In this document: piece by piece, positions 17,242 through 26,736 of the stretch
Layout: each line of letters starts with the position of its first letter
Numbering within the stretch: position 1 is the first letter of the stretch
Assembly: GCF_031628175.1 (NCBI RefSeq)
Contig: NZ_JAVLVT010000010.1
Span: 310,001-374,000, forward strand
DNA length: 64,000 bases
Direction: 5' to 3'
From: Lipingzhangella_A rawalii
GTDB taxonomy: Bacteria; Actinomycetota; Actinomycetes; Streptosporangiales; Streptosporangiaceae
The notes under the pieces: model-generated
The model's input: the letters and a program-made list of their open reading frames with translations, nothing else
Database searches by the model: none
Told to the model about the DNA's origin: nothing
Program-made: the position numbers and the translations under genes

Positions 17242-17775
17242 CCGATCCACCGCAGCCGTCGAGGGCAGGCTTCCCGCCGCGGTCAGGGCGTGCAGGCAGT
17301 AGTTCGCGAGCTCCGCAAGCGGAACGTCATCACGCAGGTGACCGGCCTGGGCAACCTCGGCCAGCAGGCCGTGGATCAGGTCCACGAGCTGCTGTTGCGC
17401 CTGGGAAACGCGCTCATCCCGATGCAGGAGCGCCGAGAGCTCGGCGCCGCGGCTCCGCTGCTGGTGGGAGATTCGCGCGAAGGCCGCCAGCACGGCCCGA
17501 AGCCGTGCGTCGGCATCGTCGGGCTGATCCCGGAGCTCCGCGAGGTGTGCAAGGTGGCGGGTGATTTCGCGCTCGTGGCAGGCGAAGACGATCGCTTCGA
17601 TGTCGGGGAAGTACTTGTACAGCGTCGCGCGGCCGATGCCGGCCCGCGCGGCGACCTGCGACATCGTCACGGACGCCAGCCCGTGCTCGTGCACCAGTGT
17701 CCAGGTGCTGTCCAGGATCGCCTCGCGCACCGTGCGGCGGTGGTCCTCGATCGTCTCGTTCCACAGCTTCGGCAC
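17200..17775 (-). CDS. TetR-family transcriptional regulator
   Basis: A 191-residue TetR regulator. The HTH is VTMSQVAARAGIGRATLYKYFP (residues about 34-55). The C-terminal half is a helical ligand domain with a leucine-rich tail. I chose GTG 17775, giving the common VPKLWNETIEDHRR start; an ATG at 17808 is in frame but overlaps the likely promoter. It is divergent from a three-gene membrane/hydrolase unit, which it probably represses. Its 3' end is duplicated 4.5 kb to the left. Confidence 0.82.
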   Translation of the reverse strand: MPKLWNETIEDHRRTVREAILDSTWTLVHEHGLASVTMSQVAARAGIGRATLYKYFPDIEAIVFACHEREITRHLAHLAELRDQPDDADARLRAVLAAFARISHQQRSRGAELSALLHRDERVSQAQQQLVDLIHGLLAEVAQAGHLRDDVPLAELANYCLHALTAAGSLPSTAAVDRLVTVTLAGVRPQE

Positions 17776-17814
17776 GCTGCCAGCATACGAGGTGACGTTA
17801 TACGACATACTGTA

Positions 17815-17833
17815 TTGACAATGACACTTTGTC
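17815..17833. promoter_or_regulatory. Promoter element and inverted repeat between TetR and its divergent operon
   Basis: A consensus -35 hexamer TTGACA lies at 17815-17820. It overlaps GACAA-TGACACT-TTGTC (17817-17833), a 5-bp inverted repeat. No strong -10 is visible at the right spacing. It is a plausible TetR operator on the promoter of the rightward genes. Confidence 0.4.
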
Positions 17834-17867
17834 TATGAAAATCTCGGTACACGTTGGAGGAGGTGCT

Positions 17868-18083
17868 ATGGCTGACCGACCCACCGCAGCAACGCCACGT
17901 TGGGTACGCGTATCGGGAGTCATCCTTGGTGTCCTGATCCTGCTGGCGGTTCTCGTGCTGGTCAGCAGTGGCGGCTTGGGACAGCACGGGCCAGCGCGCC
18001 ACACCTCGCAGGGCGCCCTGCACGCGTGGACCGAACCGGCATCCCCCGACCACGGCGGGCTTCTCCCGGATGGCCGCACATGA
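17868..18083 (+). CDS. Small single-helix membrane protein
   Basis: A 71-residue protein with one hydrophobic segment (VSGVILGVLILLAVLVLV, residues about 14-31) and a polar, His- and Pro-containing tail. There is no lipobox or cleavage site that I can support. Start ATG 17868 is fixed by GGAGGAGGT seven bases upstream. Its stop overlaps the next start (ATGA), so it is translated with the DUF2269 protein. Function unknown; such small proteins often accompany DUF2269 genes. Confidence 0.7.
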   Translation: MADRPTAATPRWVRVSGVILGVLILLAVLVLVSSGGLGQHGPARHTSQGALHAWTEPASPDHGGLLPDGRT

Positions 18084-18586
18084 TCATGCCGCGCCGCCTG
18101 CGCAGAGCTGTACTGACCGCGCACATCCTCTCCTCAGTCGGCTGGGCTGGCGCGGTCGCCACCGTTCTGACGCTGGCTGTCATCGGTCTGGCCGGCTCGG
18201 ATGCGCAGGTGGCACGCGCCGCCTACATCGCGATGGCGCCGATCACCCGGTACATCCTCGTGCCGCTGGCCGTCGCTGCGCTGCTGACCGGGATCGTGCA
18301 GGCGCTCGGTACCCCGTGGGGCCTGTTCCGGCACTACTGGATCGTGGCCAAACTCGGGCTGACCGTCCTGGCGACCGGCGTCCTACTGATGTACACGCCG
18401 ACGGTTGACCACCTGGCGGGCCTGGCGGCCACGACGGGGGCCGGTGCCGAGATACGCGCGCTGGCCGGATCAGCGGTACTGCACACCGCCGGCGGCCTAC
18501 TGGTGCTCCTGCTGAACACACTCCTGGCGGTGTACAAGCCCAGAGGGCGGCTCCCCCGTGGGGGCCGCACCGCCGCGGTGCCGTAG
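18080..18586 (+). CDS. DUF2269-like integral membrane protein
   Basis: A 168-residue membrane protein with four hydrophobic helices. Typical marks are the HILSSVGWAGAVATVLTLAV start, the TRYILVPLAVAALLTGIVQ helix with GTPWGLFRHYWIVAK, and a final LLVLLLNTLLAVYKP helix. The family (predicted integral membrane, DUF2269) has no assigned reaction. It overlaps the preceding small gene by 4 bases and precedes an alpha/beta hydrolase-fold gene by 89 nt. All are under the divergent TetR regulator. Confidence 0.75.
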   Translation: MIMPRRLRRAVLTAHILSSVGWAGAVATVLTLAVIGLAGSDAQVARAAYIAMAPITRYILVPLAVAALLTGIVQALGTPWGLFRHYWIVAKLGLTVLATGVLLMYTPTVDHLAGLAATTGAGAEIRALAGSAVLHTAGGLLVLLLNTLLAVYKPRGRLPRGGRTAAVP

Positions 18587-18675
18587 GTCCCCGCACCCTC
18601 CTGCCCAGTCCTGCCCAGAACGGAGACCACCCCGCTGCGCGCACGACCGCGGTAGCCCAGAGACGGAAGGGCACA

Positions 18676-19503
18676 GTGCAAGAACTCAGTTTTCCCACCG
18701 ACGACGGCTACAGGCTGTTCGCCACCGTCCTGGGCCAAGGGCCACCGCTCGTACTGCTGCACGCCGGAGGCCCCGACCGATGGAGCATGCTGCCGCTGGC
18801 GCGGCTACTGCGGGACCGTGCCACCGTGATCCTGCCCGACATCCGCGGATACGGGCAGTCGACCTGCGCCGATCCCGCTCTGCACACGTGGCGGCGCTAC
18901 ACTGACGACCTGATTGCGCTCCTCGACCACCTCGACATGAGGCAGGCGGTGGTGGGCGGGGCGGGACTCGGTTCGACGGTCTCGCTGCGCGCCGCGCTGC
19001 AGGAGCCCGACCGAATCTCCGGGGTGGTCCTGATCGGGGTCGAGGACATCGAGGAGGACGACGCGGCCAAGGCCGCGGAGATCGCCTTCCTCGACGCGTT
19101 CGCGGCACGCGCCGCCGCACAGGGACTGCACGCGGCGTGGGAACCGATCCTGGCGACGTTTCCCGAGGTTGTCGGCGCTATGGTGCGCGATGCCATCCCG
19201 CGCAGCAGCGTGGACAGCATCGTCGCCGCCGCGGCGATCGGCCACGACCGCTCGTTCGCCGACGTTGCGGAGCTGCGACACGTGGCTGCCCCGACCCTGG
19301 TGATTCCCGGAAACTACCCTCGGCACCCGCGGGCGCTCGCCGAGCGATGCGCCAGGGTCATCCCCGGCAGCGTCCTCGCTCCCGTCGAGATCTCCGCCGC
19401 GCTGCGCACGGCCGAAGGTCTGGCGGATACCGTCGCGCCCTCGATCCGCGCCTTCCTCGCCAGGTTGCCCCACCCCGCGGGTGACGGCAACGGGGCGTAC
19501 TGA
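18676..19503 (+). CDS. Alpha/beta hydrolase-fold protein without the nucleophile Ser
   Basis: A 275-residue protein with the alpha/beta hydrolase core. It has an oxyanion HAGGPDRWSM loop, DIRGYGQS after strand 4, a cap domain rich in Ala, and APTLVIPG late. At the nucleophile elbow, where VVGHSMGG is usual, it reads VVGGAGLGS, so the Ser is Gly or Ala in either alignment. A C-terminal GH motif is also missing. It is probably not a classical hydrolase; a binding or sensing role is possible. GTG 18676 follows GGAAGG. Confidence 0.75.
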   Translation: MQELSFPTDDGYRLFATVLGQGPPLVLLHAGGPDRWSMLPLARLLRDRATVILPDIRGYGQSTCADPALHTWRRYTDDLIALLDHLDMRQAVVGGAGLGSTVSLRAALQEPDRISGVVLIGVEDIEEDDAAKAAEIAFLDAFAARAAAQGLHAAWEPILATFPEVVGAMVRDAIPRSSVDSIVAAAAIGHDRSFADVAELRHVAAPTLVIPGNYPRHPRALAERCARVIPGSVLAPVEISAALRTAEGLADTVAPSIRAFLARLPHPAGDGNGAY

Positions 19504-19766
19504 GTCCCGGGAAACCGGATCGCTGAGGCACGGACGGCGCTGGCGAACGTGGTGTGGCTCGGCGGCCACACGAGCGACGACGGTAACGGCGTCGAGGCCG
19601 ATACAGGAGAGCCGACCCCGGCACCTCGCCACCCGAGTACGGCGGGAGACCATCAGTGTGTCGGCGGTACTGTGCTTCCGCTGCGCACCCCAGGCGCGCC
19701 GCCAGCATGTGGCAGTGCCCCAGGAACCGACACCGGCCGGGCCGTGCCCATGGCTGGGGCTGCGGT

Positions 19767-20651
19767 CTAGTGACCCGATCCGCGCACTACGGCGACGGTA
19801 ACGGGCGCATGGCGGATAAGCGCGTTGCTGACCGAGCCCAGAAGCAACCCCGGAAACCATCCGTGCCCATGCGATCCGACGACCAGGAGCGATGCGTGCG
19901 GCGCCAGGTCGAGGAGTGCCCGCACTGGGGGGCCTTGAACCAGTCGTTGCTCCAGCGGCACTGTCGGGTAGCGGTCCTGCCATCGGGCAACCGCGCCGGC
20001 GAGCGCGTCCGCAGCGAGATCGCGCTGGGCCTCGGGGGCATCCGGCAGCACCGGCCAGCCAGAAACCGTGGGTTCCCAGGCCAACACCGCGGCTACGCCG
20101 ATGCCCCGATACACAGTTTCCTCGCAGGCGAAGGCCACCGCCGCCTCAGAAGCGCGAGAGCCATCCACACCGACGATGATGTCGCCACTGCCGGGCCCAT
20201 CTCCAGGGTCATGCGCGACAACGACCGGGCACGGCGCGTGGGCCGCCACATGGCCAGCCACGGAACGAAGGGGCGTGTGCTTCTGTTCTGGAGTCGGGGA
20301 CGCGCCCACAACCACCAGCGACGCTTCCCGCGCGGCGTTCGACAGCACCGAGGCCACCGCCCCGAACTCGTGATGGCTTTCGGTAACCATCGCGGGCTCC
20401 CTCGCGTTCACATATGCCCTGGCCTGCTCAAGAAGTTCCGCAACCCGTGCGTCTGCGTACTCCTTCGCCTCGTCGGTGAGTCGGTGATTGCGGCCGAACC
20501 AGGAGGGGAGCGCTTGGGCGTGTACCAGCTGCAGTGACGTCTGCCTGCGTACCGCCTCATTGGTCGCCCATGCCACGGTGGTCTCGTCGGTCTCCGAGCC
20601 CTCCACCCCGACCACGATTGGCCGGTGTGGCACCGCCGATCCTGCTGTCAT
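19767..20651 (-). CDS. Universal stress protein, tandem UspA domains
   Basis: A 294-residue protein with two Usp domains (about 10-145 and 155-292). Each starts with an IVVGVxGS strand. The second ends GSHGHGWFPGLLLGSVSN, the G-2x-G-9x-G(S/T) ATP-binding motif. The first domain's loop is less canonical. Actinobacterial tandem Usps are typically induced by hypoxia or stationary phase. A GGGGCCAACCGGCC site lies 47 nt before the start, shared with other genes of this island. Confidence 0.87.
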   Translation of the reverse strand: MTAGSAVPHRPIVVGVEGSETDETTVAWATNEAVRRQTSLQLVHAQALPSWFGRNHRLTDEAKEYADARVAELLEQARAYVNAREPAMVTESHHEFGAVASVLSNAAREASLVVVGASPTPEQKHTPLRSVAGHVAAHAPCPVVVAHDPGDGPGSGDIIVGVDGSRASEAAVAFACEETVYRGIGVAAVLAWEPTVSGWPVLPDAPEAQRDLAADALAGAVARWQDRYPTVPLEQRLVQGPPVRALLDLAPHASLLVVGSHGHGWFPGLLLGSVSNALIRHAPVTVAVVRGSGH

Positions 20652-20697
20652 CACTGGCCTCCTGGTTCCTCACCTACGCGGGAGGCGCTGCTCGGCA

Positions 20698-20711
20698 GGG
20701 GCCAACCGGCC
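20698..20711. promoter_or_regulatory. Island regulon motif before usp
   Basis: GGGGCCAACCGGCC, a copy of the GGnCCAAnGGnCC site, is 47 nt upstream of the Usp start. The remaining 420-bp gap between the Usp and metal-ATPase genes holds no gene that I can support. Confidence 0.5.
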
Positions 20712-21080
20712 GCGAAAGCCAACCTGTGGTGCGCGGACCACGCTCGTGCGTGCGACGGATCCCGCCTCGCCTGTCGTCGGCGGCACTGGCCCAGGGCCGC
20801 AGCCGGGCGAGCTTGTCACGACGTACTGGCGGGGTACCGTCCGCAGGCACGGGCAACGGCACGCTGTCCAGCTCGCGGAGGCCAGTTTCACCGTCCGCTG
20901 CGCCTCGGGTTAGGTCTGCCCCGCGCCCTGGCGGGCTAACCACCAGCGCGCTGCACCGCCCGGTACCCGACACCGGACACCTGAGCGCCGATCGCCAATC
21001 AGGTTGGGCGTTGGGTACTGGCTTCCTGTACGGGCAGGCCGTGAGGTCGGCGAACGACCAGGGTGCGCCTCGGTCCGCGG

Positions 21081-23483
21081 TCACGTCTCCTCGGCCAGGG
21101 AGTGAAAGGCTTCCTCCTCCTGGACGAAGTGGAGTTTCAGGATTGCGTGCAGTTCCAGCAACACCTGGGACAGCTCTTGCCGGCTCGCGATGTCCGCAGC
21201 GTCGCTGCGGAGGTGCGTGGTGAGGTCGCGGATCCGCCGGAGCAGGCTGGTGATCTCGGCGTGCGCGCGGCTCATGGTACCGGTGGGATCGGCGCCACCG
21301 AGCGCCTTGGCCACCTCCGGGTAGAGCAGGCGTTCGTCGTCGTGCTCATGCGCGGTGAGGGTGCGCGCGAAGTCCTCGATCTCGTCGAGGAGTTCCGGGG
21401 GCAGCGGCGCCGAGGTTCCAGCGACAGCGGTGGCGATCCGCGGTAGCCGGCGGATTCCGGGCCAGAGGTGCTGGTGCTCATGATCCAGGCGCCGCACCAG
21501 CTCTGCGACGTCGCCCCGTAGCCGGGGCGCCCCGCCACCCAGTCCGGGGCCCAGGGCACGCAGCGCGTTGAGAATCACCGCGACATCTATGCCTTCCTGC
21601 AGCAGCGCCCCGGCTGTCGGCGGAAGCATGCCGGCGGCAGCGACCAGCATCGCGGCCAGAGACATGCCCATGCCGGCCAGGACGCTCTGGGTGGCGATGG
21701 TGCGCGACCGGCGGGCGATGGCCAGTGTCTCGGCCAGTCGCTCCAGGCGATCCACAGTGATCACGATGTCGGCCGCCTCTGAGGACGCCGTCGCCCCGCG
21801 GGCGCCCAGCGCGACGCCAACTCCGGCGCTCGCCAGGGCAGGTGCGTCGTTGATCCCGTCGCCCACCATGACGGTGGCTGCCCGATCACTCTCGCGGCGC
21901 ACGACCGCGACTTTGTCGTCCGGGGACTGCTCGGCGTGAACCTCGTCGGCCCCGACGACGTCCGCGATCGCATCCGCTACCACTTGGCGGTCGCCGGTGA
22001 TCATGACTGTGCGGGTAATACCGGCCCGGCGCAGCAGCCGGAACGTGCGGGGGGCCTCGGGCCGCAGCGGATCGTCGAGCAGCAGGACTCCAGCGACGTG
22101 GCCATCGACTCCGACGAAGACGGTCAACGAACCGGTGGCTACCGCCCGGCGTCGCACCTCGTCTACCCACGCGGGCGGGGTGCCGGAACTTACCCAGGTG
22201 GCCTTGCCCACTGCGACGGCGCGCCCGTCCACGTTCCCGCGCATCCCCTGGCCAGGTGTCTCGGTCACACTCGTGGGCAGCGCCAGCCGCAGGCCGGCCC
22301 GCTCGGCCGCGCGCACGATCGGCGTGGCCAGCACGTGCGCCGAGACCTGGTCGAGCGATGCGGCAAGCCTGAGTACTTCCTCCTCAGTGCCGGGTTCCCG
22401 TCCGGTCACGACCCGGTTGAGCCGCGGGCGGCCCGCGGTGACCGTTCCGGTCTTGTCGAAGAGGAGGACCCGTGCGCGGGCAAGCCGCTCCAGGGCGCCT
22501 CCGCCCTTGATGATCACCCCGCGGCGCGCGCTGCGGGACAGGCCGCTGGTGAAGGCGATCGGGGCAGCCAGGATCAGGGGGCACGGCGTCGCCACGACCA
22601 GCACCGCCACCGCACGGACCGGATCATTGGCGACCAGCCACGCCGCCCCGGCCAGCAGGAGCGTCAGCGGCAGGAAGAGCGCGGCGTAGCGGTCCGCCAT
22701 GCGTACGAGCGGGGCGCTGTGCGCATGGGCCTCCCGTGCCAGACGCACGATTCCGGCATAGGTGCTCGTCTCGGCATCCGTGGTCGCCCGCATGGGGAAG
22801 GGCTCCCCCGCGTTGACGACGCCGCTGGGCACGCTGTCGCCTGCACCGTGCTCCACCGGCAGCGGCTCACCGGTGACGGCGGACTCGTCGAGCAAGGCTG
22901 CGACCGCGTTGCTGCTACGGCTACGGGCATCGCCGTGCTGCCCAGCGCCAACCCGGGAACCGGCAGATGGCCAGGCAGCACCGTCATCGTCCGTTCGCCG
23001 GTCCCTCGGAGCATACTGCTGGCTGTCCTCGATCCGGCCGTCGACCGGCACCACCTCGCCCGACCGCACCAGGAGCAGATCTCCGGGACGTATCTCGGAG
23101 GCATCCACGGTAACGATCTTCCCGTGCTCCAGACGGTGCGCGACCTTGGGCACCCGGGACAGCAGCGCGCTGAGATCGCGCCGCGCCCGACCCTCGGCGC
23201 GCTGCTCCAGGAGTCGTCCACCCGTGAGCATCACCGCGACGATGGCGCCCGCCAGGTACTCCTGGACAGCAGCGGTACCCAGCAGAGCCAACACCGCGAT
23301 CGCGTCAGTCCCCAGGCGCCGCTGCCGCAACCCGTCGACCACCCACCACAGGGCGGGGACGCTCGCCAGAGCCGTGGTGATCAACCACGCCAGGGCGGTG
23401 GCCCTCGGCGCATCAGCGAGCCACGCACCCCCTCCCACGCCAAGACCCGCCAGACACAGCCAGAAGAGCAGTCGCGTCGTCAT
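21081..23483 (-). CDS. P1B-5-type metal ATPase with C-terminal hemerythrin domain
   Basis: An 800-residue heavy-metal P-type ATPase. It has the TGEP A-domain loop, TPCPL in the metal-site helix (about residue 310), DKTGT (about 350), the P-domain GDGxNDAPAL, and no N-terminal HMA domain. Residues about 655-800 form a hemerythrin-like bundle (DHEHQHLW, HEHDDERLLYPE, HAEI, LHAILKLHFVQEEEAFHSL). TPCP plus hemerythrin is the known P1B-5 architecture, linked to Ni/Fe export and oxygen sensing. An odd low-complexity insertion of about 45 residues lies in the A domain before DESAVTGE. It may be functional or assembly-related. Confidence 0.85.
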   Translation of the reverse strand: MTTRLLFWLCLAGLGVGGGAWLADAPRATALAWLITTALASVPALWWVVDGLRQRRLGTDAIAVLALLGTAAVQEYLAGAIVAVMLTGGRLLEQRAEGRARRDLSALLSRVPKVAHRLEHGKIVTVDASEIRPGDLLLVRSGEVVPVDGRIEDSQQYAPRDRRTDDDGAAWPSAGSRVGAGQHGDARSRSSNAVAALLDESAVTGEPLPVEHGAGDSVPSGVVNAGEPFPMRATTDAETSTYAGIVRLAREAHAHSAPLVRMADRYAALFLPLTLLLAGAAWLVANDPVRAVAVLVVATPCPLILAAPIAFTSGLSRSARRGVIIKGGGALERLARARVLLFDKTGTVTAGRPRLNRVVTGREPGTEEEVLRLAASLDQVSAHVLATPIVRAAERAGLRLALPTSVTETPGQGMRGNVDGRAVAVGKATWVSSGTPPAWVDEVRRRAVATGSLTVFVGVDGHVAGVLLLDDPLRPEAPRTFRLLRRAGITRTVMITGDRQVVADAIADVVGADEVHAEQSPDDKVAVVRRESDRAATVMVGDGINDAPALASAGVGVALGARGATASSEAADIVITVDRLERLAETLAIARRSRTIATQSVLAGMGMSLAAMLVAAAGMLPPTAGALLQEGIDVAVILNALRALGPGLGGGAPRLRGDVAELVRRLDHEHQHLWPGIRRLPRIATAVAGTSAPLPPELLDEIEDFARTLTAHEHDDERLLYPEVAKALGGADPTGTMSRAHAEITSLLRRIRDLTTHLRSDAADIASRQELSQVLLELHAILKLHFVQEEEAFHSLAEET

Positions 23484-23729
23484 TGCAGCTCACCAGGTGT
23501 CTCGCGGGTGACCTCGCCGAATCGGACGGCCGGGTGGAGCGGCTGTATGAGGCGATGTCCCGCCTCGTTGGGCAGACCGGAACGAGCGCGTCTCGGCGCG
23601 CGCTCGGCATCTGTGGTGCCTGCCCTGTCGGGCTCCGCGATGCAGACCATCGTCCCCCGTTCCTGAGCGTGAACTCCCATCTCACCTGGATCTTCACCAG
23701 CTCGCGAGAGCCCACCGTCCCGACCCTGC

Positions 23730-23742
23730 GGGCCGTTGGCCC
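23730..23742. promoter_or_regulatory. Island regulon motif between two P-type ATPase genes
   Basis: GGGCCGTTGGCCC is a near-perfect palindrome. It lies 78 nt before the P2 ATPase start and about 250 nt before the divergent P1B ATPase, so it could serve both. Confidence 0.55.
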
Positions 23743-23819
23743 CTGCCGATGTGGCGCGGGAGCCGCAAGCATGGAGGAGCCGTACCTGCATATGTGCCCG
23801 CTCCGGAGGAGAGGGATCC

Positions 23820-26555
23820 GTGACACTGCCTCACACACACGCCGACCGGTCGTGGCACGCCACCGAGACGGCCGAGGCGATCGACGTGCTCGACTCGGGG
23901 CTCCAGGGACTGAGCACTCCCGAGAGTGCGCGCCGAATCCGGCAGTACGGCCCCAACGTCCTGGAGGATCTGCGGCCGCCTTCGGCCGCGCTGGTCTTCG
24001 CGCGCCAGTTCCGCAGCCCGCTCATCGCGATCCTGCTGGCGGCAGCCACGGTGACCCTGGTGTTCCGGGAGTGGATCGACGCTGGCGTGATCGCCTTCGT
24101 GTTGCTGCTGAACGCGTCGATCGGCTTCGTCCAGGAGCGCAAGGCCGACGCGGCGGTGCGTGCCCTGATGGAGATGGCGGTGCCGCGGGCTCGTGTCCTA
24201 CGCGATGGCAGGGAGGTGGAGGTCGACGGTCGGGATCTGGTACCCGGTGACCTGGTACTGCTGGAGTCGGGGGCCCGGATTCCTGCGGACATGCGGCTGA
24301 TCCGCGCACAGGCGCTGCTGGTCGACGAGTCGATGCTGACGGGCGAGTCCGAACCTGTGGTCAAGCACACCCGGGCACTGGCGTCGAACCTTCCCCTCGG
24401 AGACCGGGGCTCGGTCGCGCATGCCGGCTCGATGGTGACCAGCGGGCGAGGTGCGGGTCTGGTGTTCGCTACGGGCCCTCACACGGTGCTGGGCGGCATC
24501 GCCGAGCTGCTCCGTTCGGAGCCCCAGGCGGCGACCCCACTCCAGCAGCGGATGACCCGCCTCTCCCGGCTGATCATGTTCGCGGTGCTGTCCTCCTGCG
24601 CTCTGGTGTTCGTGCTCGGGCTCGCCACCGGCGGCCAGGTTCGGGAGCTACTGATGGCCGCGGTAGCGCTGGCAGTGGCCGCGGTGCCCGAGGGCCTTCC
24701 GATCGTCCTGACGATCGCCCTCGCGCTCGGGGTTACCCGGATGGCGCGACGCAACGCGATCGTGCGCCGGTTGCCGGCGGTGGAGACGCTGGGCAGCGCT
24801 ACCGTCATCGGCTCGGACAAGACCGGCACCCTGACCGAGAATCGCATGACTGTCCGCCGAATCTGGGCCGCGGGGCAGGTTCGGTTGCCCGTCAGTGTCT
24901 CCGCGCGAAGTGGGTTCGGCGCTGGGGTTTCCTCTCCCCTGGCGCAAGATGCCGCCACACTGACCCTCCTCACCGGCGTGCTCACCAATGAGGCGGTGAT
25001 GCAGACCACAACGGACGGAGTCGAGGCGCAGGGCGATCCCACCGAGATCGCCCTGCTGCTCGCCGCGGCCGAGGCAGGCCTAGCCCCCGAACCACAGCGG
25101 GATGCCTACGCCTGCATCGCCGACCTGCCGTTCGAGCCGAGCAGACGGTTCTCCGCGGCCATACGTGCGTGGAACGGGACCGAGGTGCTGTTCGCCAAGG
25201 GAGCACCGGAACGTGTGGTGGACATGTGCGACTCCGTCCTCGCAGATGGCGCGGAGGCGCCGCTCGACGTGGCCGAGGCGAACGCCGCGGCGCGCTCGAT
25301 GGCCGCCGATGGGCTACGGGTTCTCGCACTGGCGGTCAGCCGTGGCCGCCGGAGCGGGGACCCGCCCTTGGATCTTGAGGAGCCGTGCGGTCTGGTCCTG
25401 GTGGGGCTGGTCGGCCTGATGGACCCACCTCGCAAGGGTGTCCGCGAGGCCGTCGCGGCCTGCCACAGCGCCGGGGTCCGGGTCGTCATGATCACCGGGG
25501 ACCACGCGCTCACTGCCGGATCCATCGCCACCGAACTGGGGATCACCAGTAACTCACGGCGGACTGTCACCGGGAGTGACCTGGAAGGAATGGACGAGGA
25601 CGAGCTGAGATCGGCCGTCTCTGGCACGGACGTGTTCGCGCGCGTTTCCCCCGAGGACAAACTGCGCATCGTCCGTGCCCTCCAGGCGCACGGCGAGGTC
25701 GTGGCGGTGACCGGTGACGGGGTCAACGACGCCCCCGCGCTCAAGTCCGCCTCGATCGGGGTCGCGATGGGGGAGGGCGGCACCGACGTGGCCCGCGAGG
25801 CCGCCGAGATCGTGCTCACCGACGACAACTTCGTCAGTATCGTCGGTGCCATCGAACAGGGCCGGATCACGTTCGACAACGTGCGCCGGGCGACCTTCTT
25901 TCTCGTCTCCACGTCCATGGCCACGATCGTCGCGCTGATCGTGACGGTGGCGGCCGGGTGGCCACTGCTCATGGTGCCCGCACAACTGCTGTGGCTCAAT
26001 CTCGTCACCAGCGGACTCCAGGATGTCGCCCTGGCGTTCGAACGTGGGGACCGCAACGTGCTGCGCAAGTCCCCGCGCAGCGCACGGGAGGGGATCATGT
26101 CGCCCCTGCTGTGGCAGCGCGCTGCCGGAACTTCCATTGTCCGCGCTGGCGGCACACTCGCCCTGTTCTACTGGGTCCTGGAAGACACCGGTTCCATCGC
26201 CACCGCCCAGACAGTCGCGCTGACCACAATGGTGCTGTTCTCCGCCTTCCAAGCTGGGAACGCCCGATCCGAATACCGTTCCGTGTTCACCGTCTCCCTG
26301 CGCGACAACCCGTTTCTGGTCTGGGCCACCATTGGCACCCTGGCACTGCACATGGGCGCCCTGTACTTCCCACCCACCCAGCTGGTGCTGCGCGTCGAGC
26401 CGCTGCCACTGCACTACTGGCCGATCATGATCGCGGTGGCGGCTGCCGTCCTCGTTGTCGTCGAGGCGGAAAAGGCCGTCCGGCGCCGGGTTACACACGA
26501 CGCGGATTCGCCGCCGGATGGCCCATCGGGTCCGGGTTCGGGCCGAGGAGCCTAG
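23820..26555 (+). CDS. P2-type cation-transporting ATPase (CtpF/PacL-like)
   Basis: A 911-residue P-type ATPase with the full P2 layout. It has a cation-ATPase N-terminal segment, the A-domain TGES loop (about residue 175), PEGLP in helix M4 (about 300), phosphorylation site DKTGTLTEN, nucleotide domain KGAPE, TGDGVNDAPALK, and four C-terminal helices. The PEGLP and NLVTSGLQDVALAFE regions fit Ca2+- or Na+-type pumps. In mycobacteria, CtpF of this type belongs to the dormancy regulon. GTG 23820 follows GGAGGAGAGGG. The transported ion is inferred only. Confidence 0.87.
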   Translation: MTLPHTHADRSWHATETAEAIDVLDSGLQGLSTPESARRIRQYGPNVLEDLRPPSAALVFARQFRSPLIAILLAAATVTLVFREWIDAGVIAFVLLLNASIGFVQERKADAAVRALMEMAVPRARVLRDGREVEVDGRDLVPGDLVLLESGARIPADMRLIRAQALLVDESMLTGESEPVVKHTRALASNLPLGDRGSVAHAGSMVTSGRGAGLVFATGPHTVLGGIAELLRSEPQAATPLQQRMTRLSRLIMFAVLSSCALVFVLGLATGGQVRELLMAAVALAVAAVPEGLPIVLTIALALGVTRMARRNAIVRRLPAVETLGSATVIGSDKTGTLTENRMTVRRIWAAGQVRLPVSVSARSGFGAGVSSPLAQDAATLTLLTGVLTNEAVMQTTTDGVEAQGDPTEIALLLAAAEAGLAPEPQRDAYACIADLPFEPSRRFSAAIRAWNGTEVLFAKGAPERVVDMCDSVLADGAEAPLDVAEANAAARSMAADGLRVLALAVSRGRRSGDPPLDLEEPCGLVLVGLVGLMDPPRKGVREAVAACHSAGVRVVMITGDHALTAGSIATELGITSNSRRTVTGSDLEGMDEDELRSAVSGTDVFARVSPEDKLRIVRALQAHGEVVAVTGDGVNDAPALKSASIGVAMGEGGTDVAREAAEIVLTDDNFVSIVGAIEQGRITFDNVRRATFFLVSTSMATIVALIVTVAAGWPLLMVPAQLLWLNLVTSGLQDVALAFERGDRNVLRKSPRSAREGIMSPLLWQRAAGTSIVRAGGTLALFYWVLEDTGSIATAQTVALTTMVLFSAFQAGNARSEYRSVFTVSLRDNPFLVWATIGTLALHMGALYFPPTQLVLRVEPLPLHYWPIMIAVAAAVLVVVEAEKAVRRRVTHDADSPPDGPSGPGSGRGA

Positions 26556-26736
26556 GGAGTGCTTCTTGAACGCTCTCGGGCCAGCGAGCTGCTCGCCGGA
26601 GCGTGGCCTCGCACGCCGATTCGCGCCGGGCGCCCTGGTTTGGTCGTGCGCGCGGGATGCGCCCCACCGGCTCAGGCGCGGCGGCAAGGGATGCGGCCCC
26701 ATGGTCGTGGGAGCTAGCGATGGCGATATCCGGTGA

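Noticed and set aside
21936..23666. Long frame opposite the P1B ATPase
   Set aside because: Shadow of a gene with unmistakable P-type ATPase motifs.
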